DNA from: Halomonas citrativorans | GTDB taxonomy: Bacteria > Pseudomonadota > Gammaproteobacteria > Pseudomonadales > Halomonadaceae | Direction: 5' to 3' | Length of the DNA: 64,000 bases | Assembly (NCBI RefSeq): GCF_900163645.1 | Contig: NZ_FUKM01000057.1 | Coordinates: 248,001 to 312,000 of the forward strand | Shown here: positions 53,616 to 62,245 of the stretch, piece after piece | How the letters are laid out: each line of letters opens with the position of its first letter | How positions within the stretch are numbered: the first letter of the stretch is position 1 | The notes under the pieces: model-generated | Told to the model about the DNA's origin: nothing | The model's input: only the letters and a program-made list of their open reading frames with translations | Databases searched by the model: none | Position numbers and translations under genes: made by a program

Positions 53616-55168
53616 GATCTGTCTCCGTTCGCGGCCCGCTGAAAATCGTCAGGGAAGTGGTTCAGGGCGCTTTGCACTGGGAAGGGGGTCATGCCCCCCA
53701 TGGCACAGAGCGAACCATCCACCATCGTTTCGCAGAGGTCATGGAGCAGGGCGAGGTTGGCCTCGCGGTTTTGGTCGGCGCGGATACGATCAATCACTTC
53801 CACGCCACGGGTTGAGCCGATACGGCATGGCGTACACTTGCCGCAGGACTCCACCTTGCAGAATTCCATCGAGAAGCGCGCTTGTTCGGCCATATCCACG
53901 CTCTCATCAAACATCACCACACCGCCGTGACCTAGCACCGCGCTCTCGGCGGCAAAGGCTTCGTAGTCCAGCGGTAAGTCCCATTGGGATTCCGGCAGGT
54001 AGGCGCCCAGCGGGCCTCCCACCTGCACAGCACGCAGCGGTTTGTCACTTAACGTGCCGCCACCGAACTCCTCCATCAGGGTGCGCAGCGTGGTACCGAA
54101 GGCTAGCTCTACTAGCCCGCCACGTTTGACGTTGCCCGCCAGTTGAAGCGCCAGAGTGCCCCGGGAGCGGCCCATGCCGTGGGTGGCGTAGGCCTCGGCG
54201 CCTTCGGCAAGAATAAACGGCACTGCTGCCAACGAAAGCACGTTGTTAACCACGGTAGGAAGGCCGAATAGTCCTTCAATAGCGGGCAGCGGCGGCTTGA
54301 AGCGTACCAGGCCGCGCTTGCCTTCCAGGCTTTCGAGCAGCGAGGTTTCTTCACCACAAATGTATGCCCCAGCGCCCAAGCGCACTTCCAAATGAAAAAC
54401 GCGGCCACTGCCACACAGATTCTCACCCAGATAACCGGCCTGTTCGGCATGGGCGATGGCCTCGTCAAGAATCTCCTTGGCCAGCGGGTATTCTGAGCGT
54501 AGGTAGATGTATCCTTGGGTTGCGCCTACCGCAAGCCCGGCAATCGTCATGCCCTCAATCAGCAGGTAGGGGTCGCACTCCATCACCAACCGGTCGGCGA
54601 AGGTACCGGAGTCGCCTTCATCAGCGTTGCAGACGATATACTTTTGATCGGCCGGTGTGTCCAGCACCGTCTGCCACTTGATGCCAGTAGGAAACGCCGC
54701 CCCACCGCGCCCGCGCAGCCCTGAGGCTTTTACTTCCTCAACAATGTCCGGTGGCGCGCTTTGCAGCGCTGCCTCCAGGCCGCGAAACCCACTATGCGCC
54801 CGGTAATCTTCAATCGAGAGTGGGTCGGTAATACCAATGCGGGCGAACGTCAGGCGCTGCTGGCGAGCGAGGTAATCGATCTCTTCGGTTGGCCCCAGGG
54901 CCAATGAATGGGTGACGCTGCCCTGCAGCATGCCGCTGTCCAGCAGCGCGGGGATATCGGCAAGTGCCACCGGGCCATAGGCAAAGCGGCCGGTGGGTGT
55001 TTCCACCTCAACCAGCGGCTCAAGCCAGGCCAGCCCGCGTGAGCCGTTGCGCACCAGCGTAATGGATTCACCACGGGCAGCGGCTTCTCGTGCCAGCCGG
55101 TTGGCGATGGCATCGGCGCCCAGCGCCAGCGCGGTGGTATCTCGGGGTACGAAAACACGAATGCTCAT
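53612..55168 (-). CDS. fdsB: NAD-dependent formate dehydrogenase beta subunit FdsB
   Basis: A NuoF-like flavoprotein of 518 residues that passes electrons to NAD. It has an N-terminal thioredoxin-like domain, the NADH site GLRGRGGAAFPTGIKW, the FMN region VCNADEGDSGTFADR, GAGAYICGEETSLLESLEG and a [4Fe-4S] motif near the end (ESCGKCTPCRIG). It lies between fdsG and fdsA with four-base overlaps. Order and fusion pattern match the soluble tetrameric FDH of Cupriavidus and Rhodobacter. Confidence 0.95.
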   Translation of the reverse strand: MSIRVFVPRDTTALALGADAIANRLAREAAARGESITLVRNGSRGLAWLEPLVEVETPTGRFAYGPVALADIPALLDSGMLQGSVTHSLALGPTEEIDYLARQQRLTFARIGITDPLSIEDYRAHSGFRGLEAALQSAPPDIVEEVKASGLRGRGGAAFPTGIKWQTVLDTPADQKYIVCNADEGDSGTFADRLVMECDPYLLIEGMTIAGLAVGATQGYIYLRSEYPLAKEILDEAIAHAEQAGYLGENLCGSGRVFHLEVRLGAGAYICGEETSLLESLEGKRGLVRFKPPLPAIEGLFGLPTVVNNVLSLAAVPFILAEGAEAYATHGMGRSRGTLALQLAGNVKRGGLVELAFGTTLRTLMEEFGGGTLSDKPLRAVQVGGPLGAYLPESQWDLPLDYEAFAAESAVLGHGGVVMFDESVDMAEQARFSMEFCKVESCGKCTPCRIGSTRGVEVIDRIRADQNREANLALLHDLCETMVDGSLCAMGGMTPFPVQSALNHFPDDFQRAANGDRS

Positions 55169-55659
55169 GCGATTACCTCCAGCGGCCTGGTTTGCAGCTC
55201 ATCCAATAATGCATCGAAAGCTTCAGGCGTTACCCGACCGCGCACGCCATTATCCACGCGAACGGAGGGGCCACAGGCGCAGTTGCCCAGACAGTAAACG
55301 GCCTCAAGGGTGATGTCGCGGTCGCTGGTGGTCTGGTGGTAATCGATGCCCAGGCGCGCTTTGGCGTGAGCCTCAAGCTGGCGCGCGCCGACGGCCTGGC
55401 ATGCCTCGGCGCGACAGATCTGCACCACGTGGCGACCCGGCGGTGCGGTCCGAAAGTGGTGATAAAAGCTAATGACCCCGTGTACTTCAGCGCTGGTCAG
55501 CTGTAATGACTCGGCGATGAGAGGCACGGCATCCGGAGGAATAAAGCCGAAGCGGTCCTGGAGGGCATGAAGAATCGGCAGCAACGCGCCTGGTTTGTGG
55601 CGTAGCGCATTGATCTCGGCCTGAATCGACTGCGACGACCATTCTCGAGACTCATTCAT
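55165..55659 (-). CDS. fdsG: NAD-dependent formate dehydrogenase gamma subunit FdsG
   Basis: A NuoE-like [2Fe-2S] protein of 164 residues. The cluster cysteines are in CRAEACQAVG and CLGNCACGPSV. The start segment GALLPILHALQDRFGFIP is typical. Two adjacent ATG codons at 55662 and 55659 are possible; the second is seven bases from AGGAG. It is first in the fds operon and divergent from the FdsR-like regulator. Confidence 0.93.
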   Translation of the reverse strand: MNESREWSSQSIQAEINALRHKPGALLPILHALQDRFGFIPPDAVPLIAESLQLTSAEVHGVISFYHHFRTAPPGRHVVQICRAEACQAVGARQLEAHAKARLGIDYHQTTSDRDITLEAVYCLGNCACGPSVRVDNGVRGRVTPEAFDALLDELQTRPLEVIA

Positions 55660-55739
55660 CATGTCTCTCCTGGTGCTGATTTATTATTTAGTAAACATGC
55701 ACAGCTCTGCCTATTTTAAGCGATGTGTTAAAAAGAGCG

Positions 55740-55757
55740 TGCACCACGGTCAGTGCA
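55740..55757. promoter_or_regulatory. Inverted repeat between fdsG and its regulator gene
   Basis: TGCAC and GTGCA flank an 8-base spacer (CACGGTCA). It lies in the middle of the 138-bp divergent region. The arms look like NtrC half-sites but the spacing is one base too long, so an FdsR-type operator is the better guess. Confidence 0.3.
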
Positions 55758-55797
55758 ACGCTAGCATCAACGCTATAAGTACAAAATATGAAAGATT

Positions 55798-56883
55798 ATG
55801 CCTATGAAAAAAGCCATGCAAAAAATCAGCGTTATCCCCTCTTGGTGCTTTCGCGATGAGGAGGGTAATCAGCTTGATATACATCTACTTCGCTTGCTTG
55901 AAGCGGTTTATCGGCGGGGAAAACTCACGCTCGCCGCAAGCGATGTCGGCATCTCGTATCGCCATGCTTGGAACCTTTTGCGCCAGAGTGGGGAGTTCTT
56001 TGGCGTACCGCTGGTAGAGATGCAGCGTGGGCGCGGCGCACGGCTTTCACTGCTAGGTGAAAAGTTGTTGTGGGCCGAGCAGCGTGCGATTGCCCGCCTG
56101 GGGCCGCAGCTGGAAAGCCTGGGGTCTGAACTGAACCTGGCGATTCAACAGCAGCAGCAAGGGGCGCTATCGGTGTTGCGGCTGCACGCCAGCCATGGTT
56201 TTGCTGTCGAGCTACTTCCCAAATACCTGCACGAAATACCCCTGGACTTACAGTACTGCAGCCCGCAAGAGTCGCTGCCGGCCCTTCATCGGGGCAGTTG
56301 CGATGTGGCGGGTTTTCATCTGCCGCGTGGCAAGGTCGGTGAGCGCGTACGCGATACTTACCAAGGGCTTTTAAAGCCGCGTCAGCACCGAGTGATTGGC
56401 TTTATCGCTAGGACTCAGGGGCTGATGGTGGCGCCGGGTAATCCGCTTGGTATCACGGGGGTCGCATCGCTGGCTGATAAGTCCGTGCGGTTCGTCAACC
56501 GCCAGGCTTCGTCAGGCACGCGCTCGCTGCTGGACTGCCTGTTAAAAGAGGCGGCGGTTTCCAGCAAAAAGATTCGTGGGTTTGAAATAGAGGAGTTTAC
56601 CCACTCTGCGGTAGCTGCTTACGTCGCCGCTGGCATGGCTGATTGCGGCTTTGGTGTCGAGGCTGCCGCTCAAAAGTTTGGGCTTGATTTTTTACCGCTG
56701 GCTATCGAAGACTATCTTTTGGCCTGCCATCACCGTTCGTTAGAAGAACCACGGCTATGTGCCTTTCTGAAGGCATTGCAGGGTGAGCCCTTTCAGGAAG
56801 CGGTCAAGCGCTTGCCGGGTTATAGCCCAAGCCAGTGTGGTGAGGTGATGCGGCCCGAGGATGTACTCACGGCAAAGAAATGA
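55798..56883 (+). CDS. ModE/LysR-like regulator with substrate-binding domain (FdsR-like)
   Basis: A 361-residue regulator. Its N-terminal winged helix resembles ModE and LysR (LLRLLEAVYRRGKLTLAASDVGISYRHAWNLL) and the C-terminal part is a periplasmic-binding-like domain of the molybdate/tungstate type (LHASHGFAVELLPKYL, FVNRQASSGTRSLLDCLL). Proteins of this design regulate fds operons, as FdsR does in Cupriavidus. It is divergent from fdsG with 138 bp between. The effector could be formate, molybdate or a cofactor; sequence alone cannot tell. Confidence 0.8.
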   Translation: MPMKKAMQKISVIPSWCFRDEEGNQLDIHLLRLLEAVYRRGKLTLAASDVGISYRHAWNLLRQSGEFFGVPLVEMQRGRGARLSLLGEKLLWAEQRAIARLGPQLESLGSELNLAIQQQQQGALSVLRLHASHGFAVELLPKYLHEIPLDLQYCSPQESLPALHRGSCDVAGFHLPRGKVGERVRDTYQGLLKPRQHRVIGFIARTQGLMVAPGNPLGITGVASLADKSVRFVNRQASSGTRSLLDCLLKEAAVSSKKIRGFEIEEFTHSAVAAYVAAGMADCGFGVEAAAQKFGLDFLPLAIEDYLLACHHRSLEEPRLCAFLKALQGEPFQEAVKRLPGYSPSQCGEVMRPEDVLTAKK

Positions 56884-56951
56884 GTGCTCTGTTAAACACC
56901 AGGAGACAGAAAAGCAGAACTTCGCTTATCCAGCGATCAATAACCCAATCA

Positions 56952-56985
56952 ACGGCCCGCCCTCAACGCAAGAGCGGGCCGTTTG
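56952..56985 (+). terminator. Terminator after the FdsR-like gene
   Basis: A perfect 9-bp GC-rich stem, ACGGCCCGC and GCGGGCCGT (56952-56960, 56974-56982), with a 13-base loop and only a short T run. It lies about 70 bp after the gene. Confidence 0.65.
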
Positions 56986-57400
56986 CTCACCCTGGAGCGT
57001 TGGATGGAGGAACGTTTAGTAGCTGGTAATCCATAAAATGATGCCAAACCAGATGGGATCAAACCCCAGGCTTGTGATCATGGGAAACGTAATAGGCAGC
57101 GTCATTAGCAGTAGTGTTATGCCATCAAAGAAGCAACCCGGTACGATATAAATGATAACAATCATCAGCTGCCAATCGCGGCAAACATGATAGAAGCATG
57201 TTTAAAGCACCCTTATTGACGCTTCATGCACAGTTTTATATTCATGAATGGCGATGGGCGACCATAGGATAGCTAACAATTCCTTGCACACTTATCCTGG
57301 CCAGCAGTGATGCGATGCCAATTGATTACCTTTCAGGTTATGTTGGTATCTTGAAAACGCCCCCTTTTGCACCGTCGTCGTGGTCAGGTTGAGGGAATAT
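56986..57400. other. Intergenic region with a dctM remnant and otherwise no gene
   Basis: Apart from the fragment at 57016-57165 I see nothing coding. The stretch 57170-57400 should contain the AraC gene promoter; base composition becomes more AT-rich here and stays so through that gene. Confidence 0.5.
57016..57165 (-). pseudogene. dctM: TRAP large permease DctM, C-terminal remnant
   Basis: Fifty codons on the minus strand read MIVIIYIVPGCFFDGITLLL, then TLPITFPMITSLGFDPIWFG and a stop. This is the penultimate helical region of DctM, where family members have GMFLDG...TLPV..P....GFDPIWFGI. The rest of the gene is absent on both sides, and the frame stops before the usual last helices. It is a decayed fragment beside the AraC gene, unrelated in position to the intact dctM at 58540. 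Confidence 0.7.
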
Positions 57401-58453
57401 ATGAAAGATAAGTTTTGTAGCTTGTTGAAAAATAAAAATATGGCCTATTTACCACCAGAACAAACGCTGGCAGTGCCTGCAAAAGTGAAAACAGTCGTTT
57501 TTTTGTTGATGGAAAATTTTTCCATGATGGCATTTACAGGTGCTGTCGATGCGCTGGTAACAACGAATTTGATGAACTCAACGACCACATACAACATAAG
57601 GGTTGTCGGTCATGGCAGCGCCGCTGTGCTATCAGACTTGGGGATTGAAATTAACGCGGATGCATCTCTCGCGGATTTTGATCTTTTCAACGAAAAAGTA
57701 GATGTATTGATAGTGTGTGGTGGCTTGAGAGTTAAAGCGCAATCCTCAGCGCTTGTGCGTAATAAGCTAAGAAAGGCAGACAGTCACGGCGTTGTATTGG
57801 GTGGTTTATGGAATGGCGCCTACTTTCTTGCAGACGCAGGCCTGTTGAGTGGCTATCAGTGCGCGTACCATCCCGACGGACGCGCCATGATGGCTGAGGA
57901 GTTTCAAGACGTTACTATCTCTGCTCGAAGCTACGTTGTGGATAGAAAGAGATTAAGCTGCGCGGGCGCGAGCAGCTCCCTAAGTCTCATGCTAGAAGTG
58001 GTGAGAGCTGATTGTGGTGACCAGGTAGCCAGTGCGGTTGAGGAAATGCTCGGCTGTGACAAGGAAATAGAACTGCCAGACATTTCAACGATTAACGTTG
58101 ATCAAAACCATACGTTACCAGAAACACTTAAAACAGCCCTTCAGTTGATGAAAAACAATATTGAAGAGCCGTTATCTATTGTTGAAATAGCCAATTGGGT
58201 GGGTATTTCACGGCGCCAGCTAGAGCGATTGTTCTGTCACTATATTGTCGCTAGCCCTTCTCGGTATTACATGGAGTTGCGTTTAACACGGGCGCGGCAG
58301 CTATTGCAGCAAACAAATAAACCGATAGCAGAGGTGACCGTAGCAACAGGGTTTGTGAGTATTTCGCACTTTAGAAACTGCTTTTATCAACTGTTTGGCG
58401 TGTCCCCTGGCCAGTTTAGAAAGTCGTTTCAAAAGGGTAGCCGTTTCCTGTGA
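57401..58453 (+). CDS. AraC-family regulator with DJ-1/PfpI domain (GlxA-like)
   Basis: A 350-residue regulator. Residues about 20-200 form a DJ-1/PfpI-type amidotransferase-like domain (VVFLLMENFSMMAFTGAVDAL, VLIVCGGLRV, LGGLWNGAYFLADAGLL), in which the usual nucleophile cysteine is not obvious. The last 100 residues are a double helix-turn-helix (IVEIANWVGISRRQLERLF, VTVATGFVSISHFRNCFYQLFGVSP). GAGGG lies six bases before the ATG at 57401. Composition is more AT-rich than its neighbours. It converges with the TRAP dctQM operon, which it may regulate. Confidence 0.85.
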   Translation: MKDKFCSLLKNKNMAYLPPEQTLAVPAKVKTVVFLLMENFSMMAFTGAVDALVTTNLMNSTTTYNIRVVGHGSAAVLSDLGIEINADASLADFDLFNEKVDVLIVCGGLRVKAQSSALVRNKLRKADSHGVVLGGLWNGAYFLADAGLLSGYQCAYHPDGRAMMAEEFQDVTISARSYVVDRKRLSCAGASSSLSLMLEVVRADCGDQVASAVEEMLGCDKEIELPDISTINVDQNHTLPETLKTALQLMKNNIEEPLSIVEIANWVGISRRQLERLFCHYIVASPSRYYMELRLTRARQLLQQTNKPIAEVTVATGFVSISHFRNCFYQLFGVSPGQFRKSFQKGSRFL

Positions 58454-58495
58454 CCTTGTGCATGAATGGCGGCGTACTGATAAATACGGGGTTCA

Positions 58496-58518
58496 AAGGG
58501 AGCCGGGCAGGCTCCCTT
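58496..58518. terminator. Bidirectional hairpin between the AraC gene and dctM
   Basis: A perfect 9-bp stem, AAGGGAGCC and GGCTCCCTT, with a five-base loop (GGGCA), lying between convergent genes. No strong T run follows on either strand. Confidence 0.6.
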
Positions 58519-58539
58519 GAAGAGCATATCTGGACGATA

Positions 58540-59802
58540 TTAAGTTCCCGACCACCCCATGAATATGGGGACATAGACCACTAGCAGCAGCACGCCGATT
58601 AGCCCCAGCAGATAAGGCACGATGGCGCGTGTAATACGCTCAAGCGGTAGCTGTGTCACTGAAGATGCAACGTACAGGTTGATCGCCACTGGCGGCGTGA
58701 TCATGCCTATCGAGAGCCCTACCACGATAATCAGACCGAAGTGGATCGGATCGATACCCAGCTGCAGCACCAGCGGTAGCAGCACCGGCGTTAAGATAAT
58801 CAGCGCGCTTGCCGTTTCGATAAACACACCGGTCAGCAGGATGACGGCGACCACCAGCAGCATGATAATCAGCGGGTTGGTGGAGAGCGACAACACCGAT
58901 TGCGCGATAGCACCAGGCACCTGCCAGCTAGATAGCGTCCAACTCAGCACCGCCGACATGGCAATCACTAGCATGATCACTGCAGTGGTGATGGCTGAGC
59001 GGATCAGCAGCCGATACACCTGGGGCAGGGTTAAATCACGATAGATGAATAGCGATACCAGTAGCGCATAGTTGACGGCTACCACCGCCGCTTCAGAGGG
59101 CGTAAAGATCCCCGTGAAGATACCGCCCAGAATAATCACCGGCGTCATCAAGCCCCAGCTTGCCGCCTTGAACGTGCGCAAGATGGTGGTGATGGACAGC
59201 GGTGTCCCCTTGGGGTACTGGCGTTTATAGGCTTGGGTAATAGCAATCGCCATTAATCCCAAACCCATTGCCAAACCAGGTAAAAAACCGCTCAAAAACA
59301 GCTTGGATACCGACTGCTGGGCAATCACCGCATAGATAATCATGGGCACCGAGGGCGGAATGACCACGCCAATCGTGCCACTGGCGGCAATCAGGCTGGC
59401 CGCCGATGCGGGGTCGTAGCCCTTTCGCTTAAGCTCCGGCACCAGGCTTGAACCGACCGCCGCCGTGGTGGCTGCCCCCGAACCCGAAATAGCGGCAAAG
59501 AACATGCCCGCCATGACCGATACGACCGAAAGCCCGCCACGCATAAAGCCCACCAGCGAATCGGCAAAACTCACCAACCGCTCGCTCACCTTGCCCTGGG
59601 CCATTAAGTCACCGGCAAGAATGAACATGGGAATCGCCACCAGCGCGAAGGAGTTGATGCCCTGGAACATCTGCTGGGTCACCACCATCAGCGGCACGCC
59701 CGACTGATACAGGGCAAACAGAGTGCTTGCGCCAATCGCAAAGGCAATTGGTACGCCCATTAGCATAAACAGGAAGAACAGGCCAAATAGCAGCATGGTC
59801 AT
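58540..59802 (-). CDS. dctM: TRAP transporter large permease DctM
   Basis: A complete 420-residue TRAP large permease. Motifs are LMGVPIAFAIGAS, FALVAIPMFILAGDLMAQG, ISGSGAATTAAVGS, GVVIPPSVPMIIY and the late VVGLSIGMITPPVAINLYVASS. It overlaps dctQ by four bases. With DctQ and probably the DctP at 62246 it should import an organic acid. The linked FAD dehydrogenase suggests a 2-hydroxy acid such as lactate or glycolate. Confidence 0.92.
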   Translation of the reverse strand: MTMLLFGLFFLFMLMGVPIAFAIGASTLFALYQSGVPLMVVTQQMFQGINSFALVAIPMFILAGDLMAQGKVSERLVSFADSLVGFMRGGLSVVSVMAGMFFAAISGSGAATTAAVGSSLVPELKRKGYDPASAASLIAASGTIGVVIPPSVPMIIYAVIAQQSVSKLFLSGFLPGLAMGLGLMAIAITQAYKRQYPKGTPLSITTILRTFKAASWGLMTPVIILGGIFTGIFTPSEAAVVAVNYALLVSLFIYRDLTLPQVYRLLIRSAITTAVIMLVIAMSAVLSWTLSSWQVPGAIAQSVLSLSTNPLIIMLLVVAVILLTGVFIETASALIILTPVLLPLVLQLGIDPIHFGLIIVVGLSIGMITPPVAINLYVASSVTQLPLERITRAIVPYLLGLIGVLLLVVYVPIFMGWSGT

Positions 59803-60326
59803 GGTGTCTGTTCTCCAGTGGGTTGCGAGGGTTTGCCTTCAAGCACCAGTTCAAGCAGATCGACCAACGCATACCAGGCCATGATGGCTGCACTGATCGG
59901 CATTACGGCATACACGTACGACATCGGCACGCGCAGCGAGGCGGATTTCTGAAAGCTCTGTACCTGCATGTAGCGATAGCCGATCACTACCAGCGTGATC
60001 ATAAAAGCGATAACCACCATCACCGCCAGTATTCGCGCTATTTGGCGTAAACGAGCGGGAAGCGCGTCGACGGCAAAGGTAACGGCGATATGATGGCCGC
60101 GCTGAAAAGCCAGCGTGCCGGCTAGAAAGGTAATCCAGATGAGCAGAAAACGGGCGACCTCTTCGGTCCAGCCAAAGGCGGTGAAAAACACTCGAGAGAC
60201 AATTTGCAGCGTAATCACGCCGATCAAGGCCGCCATGCCCGCAAAGACCACTGGCTGGAGAACCGTATCTAGACCGCGCTCTATGCCTCTTAATAGTGCC
60301 AATAAAGGTTGAGAGAAAGTGGCCAC
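59799..60326 (-). CDS. dctQ: TRAP transporter small permease DctQ
   Basis: A 175-residue small permease with four helices (FAGMAALIGVITLQIVSRVFF, ARFLLIWITFLAGTLAF and two more) and the GWTEEVARF motif. I chose the GTG at 60326: it follows the TAA of the dctP remnant by one base, and AGGAGG lies 12 bases upstream inside that remnant. The open frame extends to 60419, but that part overlaps the remnant's coding sequence. It overlaps dctM at its end. Confidence 0.87.
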   Translation of the reverse strand: MATFSQPLLALLRGIERGLDTVLQPVVFAGMAALIGVITLQIVSRVFFTAFGWTEEVARFLLIWITFLAGTLAFQRGHHIAVTFAVDALPARLRQIARILAVMVVIAFMITLVVIGYRYMQVQSFQKSASLRVPMSYVYAVMPISAAIMAWYALVDLLELVLEGKPSQPTGEQTP

Positions 60327-60327
60327 G

Positions 60328-60501
60328 TTACAGCAGTGCCTCCTGGATGCGAGGAAGGCGGTTACTGAACTGTTCGCCAAGTAGCTCTTGGTATGCCGCC
60401 GCACTTGGGGCGCTGTCATCGCTATTCATTATGCAGGCAATCGCCCGTGTGGCGCGTTTAAGTAAATGGCGGGGCATGTGGGAAGAGGGGACGTTATCCA
60501 C
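60328..60501 (-). pseudogene. DctP C-terminal remnant in a short open frame ahead of dctQ
   Basis: A 57-codon frame starts at a GTG with a near-perfect AAGGAGAT ribosome site six bases upstream. Its last 20 or so residues, AAYQELLGEQFSNRLPRIQEALL, clearly match the end of the intact DctP at 62246 (VPVYEKYGQQFGDYLPRIQEALAE in shape). The first 30 residues (SHMPRHLLKRATRAIACI) are unlike DctP. The simplest reading is that a dctP gene was deleted, leaving its tail in front of dctQ, now joined to a new start. It may serve translation coupling of dctQ. Confidence 0.65.
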
Positions 60502-60772
60502 GTTATCTCCTTGGAATGATCTGTTTTTTTATAGTGTAGAGGGGGAGGGGCTTAATCAGCGCGTCATCTATACCATATTGGTTTTAGCGAACAAATAATT
60601 GATTGTAATCCCGCCATTCGTCGTAGAGCCTGCCGGGAAACCACGCTGGCAATAAAAAACGTTTTAGATCGTAACCTTGAGCAAATACACGGTTGGCGAT
60701 AGCCTCTCTACCTACGTATAAATACATAGCCAGGCTTCACGCCGCACCGACCGGCCCTGACAGGAACAGAGA
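60502..60772. other. Divergent promoter region between the TRAP genes and the dehydrogenase
   Basis: The 271-bp region must hold promoters for both directions. I see a small dyad ACCA-TAT-TGGT at 60571-60581 that could be an operator, and nothing coding. Confidence 0.35.
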
Positions 60773-62158
60773 ATGGACACGCTGATTAATAGTCTTACCG
60801 ACATCGTAGGAAAAACAGGCGTACTGCTGGGTGATGATGTTGCCCAGCGCAGTGTCGACTGGTTCACCAAAGCGTCTTGTCAGGCAAAAGCAATTATTCG
60901 ACCGCAATCCACTGAACAGCTCAGCCAGGTCATGACGCTTTGTTATGAGGCCAATCAGCCGGTGGTCACCCACGGTGGATTAACCGGCGTCGTGCATGGC
61001 GCCGTTGCCAGCCCTGACGAACTCGTGGTGTCGCTGGAGCTAATGAACCAGATCGAGCATATCGATGCCGTGGGTTCCACGATGCAGGTACAGGCGGGCG
61101 TGACGCTTCAGCACGTTCAGGAAGCCGCTCAAGAGATCGACATGCAGTTTGCGCTGGACCTGGGCGCGCGCGGTTCCTGCACCATTGGCGGTAACATCGC
61201 CACTAACGCGGGCGGCATTCGGGTGATTCGCTACGGCATGATGCGCCAACAGGTGTTAGGGCTGGAAGTGGTTCTCAGCGATGGCACCGTGGTCAGTTCC
61301 ATGAACACCATGCTGAAAAACAACGCCGGTTACGATTTAAAGCAGATGTTTATGGGTAGCGAAGGCACCCTGGGAATTGTTACCCGGGCCGTGCTGCGCC
61401 TGCATCCGAATATGCCCAGCGAGCAGACCGCGTTCGTCGCGGTGCCCTCATTCGACGCGCTGACATCGCTGTTAAACATGGCCTCCAAAGAGCTTGCCAA
61501 CAGCCTGAGTGCCTTCGAAGCGCTATGGAACAACCACTACGCGTTGATGACTTCCGCAACGACCAAACATACCGCATTGCTGGCCAACGACTCGCCGTTC
61601 TACGCCATTATTGAAACGCTTGGCTCGGACGATGAGAAAGATGCCGAAGCGTTTGCGAGTGTACTGGAAAAAGCCCTCGAAGCAGAGCTGATCACGGATG
61701 CCGTGCTGGCCAGCTCCAGCAGCCAGCGCGAAGGTATCTGGGCCGTGCGCGAGGATATCGAAACCCTGGTGCACGCGCTTGACCCGATGTTCTCCTACGA
61801 CGTTAGCCTGCCGATCACCCACATGGATGAGTACGTAACGGCGCTAGAAGGCAAGCTGAAGGTGCAATGGCCAGAAACCTGCGAGCTGGTAGTGTTTGGC
61901 CATCTGGGCGATGGCAACCTGCACATCATCGTCACGGTGCGTGACGCCAGCCAGGACGCCCGGCGTCAGGTCGAAGAGTTGGTGTACGGCTCGCTGGTGA
62001 AATACAACGGCTCGATCTCCGCTGAACACGGGGTGGGCCTGGAAAAGCGCGACTACCTGACACTTTCACGCTCACCAGAAGAGATCGCCCTGATGATGCG
62101 CCTGAAACAGGCAATGGATCCTAAAGGGCTGCTTAACCCCGGAAAAATTCTGGCCTGA
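60773..62158 (+). CDS. FAD-linked 2-hydroxyacid dehydrogenase (GlcD/D-lactate/D-2-hydroxyglutarate type)
   Basis: A flavoprotein of 461 residues with a FAD_binding_4 domain (RPQSTEQLSQVMTLC, VTHGGLTGVVHGA, RGSCTIGGNIATNAGG) and a FAD-oxidase C domain (VFGHLGDGNLH, SAEHGVGLEKR, MDPKGLLNPGKIL). The final histidine motifs are those that bind the substrate carboxylate and metal in D-2-hydroxyacid dehydrogenases. It oxidises a D-2-hydroxy acid and passes electrons on. It is divergent from dctQM and convergent with dctP, so it likely acts on the imported acid. Exact substrate is not decided by sequence. Confidence 0.87.
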   Translation: MDTLINSLTDIVGKTGVLLGDDVAQRSVDWFTKASCQAKAIIRPQSTEQLSQVMTLCYEANQPVVTHGGLTGVVHGAVASPDELVVSLELMNQIEHIDAVGSTMQVQAGVTLQHVQEAAQEIDMQFALDLGARGSCTIGGNIATNAGGIRVIRYGMMRQQVLGLEVVLSDGTVVSSMNTMLKNNAGYDLKQMFMGSEGTLGIVTRAVLRLHPNMPSEQTAFVAVPSFDALTSLLNMASKELANSLSAFEALWNNHYALMTSATTKHTALLANDSPFYAIIETLGSDDEKDAEAFASVLEKALEAELITDAVLASSSSQREGIWAVREDIETLVHALDPMFSYDVSLPITHMDEYVTALEGKLKVQWPETCELVVFGHLGDGNLHIIVTVRDASQDARRQVEELVYGSLVKYNGSISAEHGVGLEKRDYLTLSRSPEEIALMMRLKQAMDPKGLLNPGKILA

Positions 62159-62183
62159 GCACTTGGTTAGTCATCGCATTCAG

Positions 62184-62213
62184 CCAACAGGCCGCCGTGA
62201 GGTAGCCTGTTGG
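62184..62213. terminator. Hairpin between convergent dehydrogenase and dctP genes
   Basis: A perfect 9-bp stem, CCAACAGGC and GCCTGTTGG, with a 12-base loop, 26 bp after the dehydrogenase stop. No T run follows, so it may act as a bidirectional 3' end rather than a classical terminator. Confidence 0.5.
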
Positions 62214-62245
62214 GTGCATCAATCAATCAACTGGTGAGGCGTGGC

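Noticed and set aside
55740-55757. NtrC site upstream of fdsG
   Set aside because: The half-site spacing is one base longer than the NtrC consensus, so it was listed only as a generic inverted repeat.
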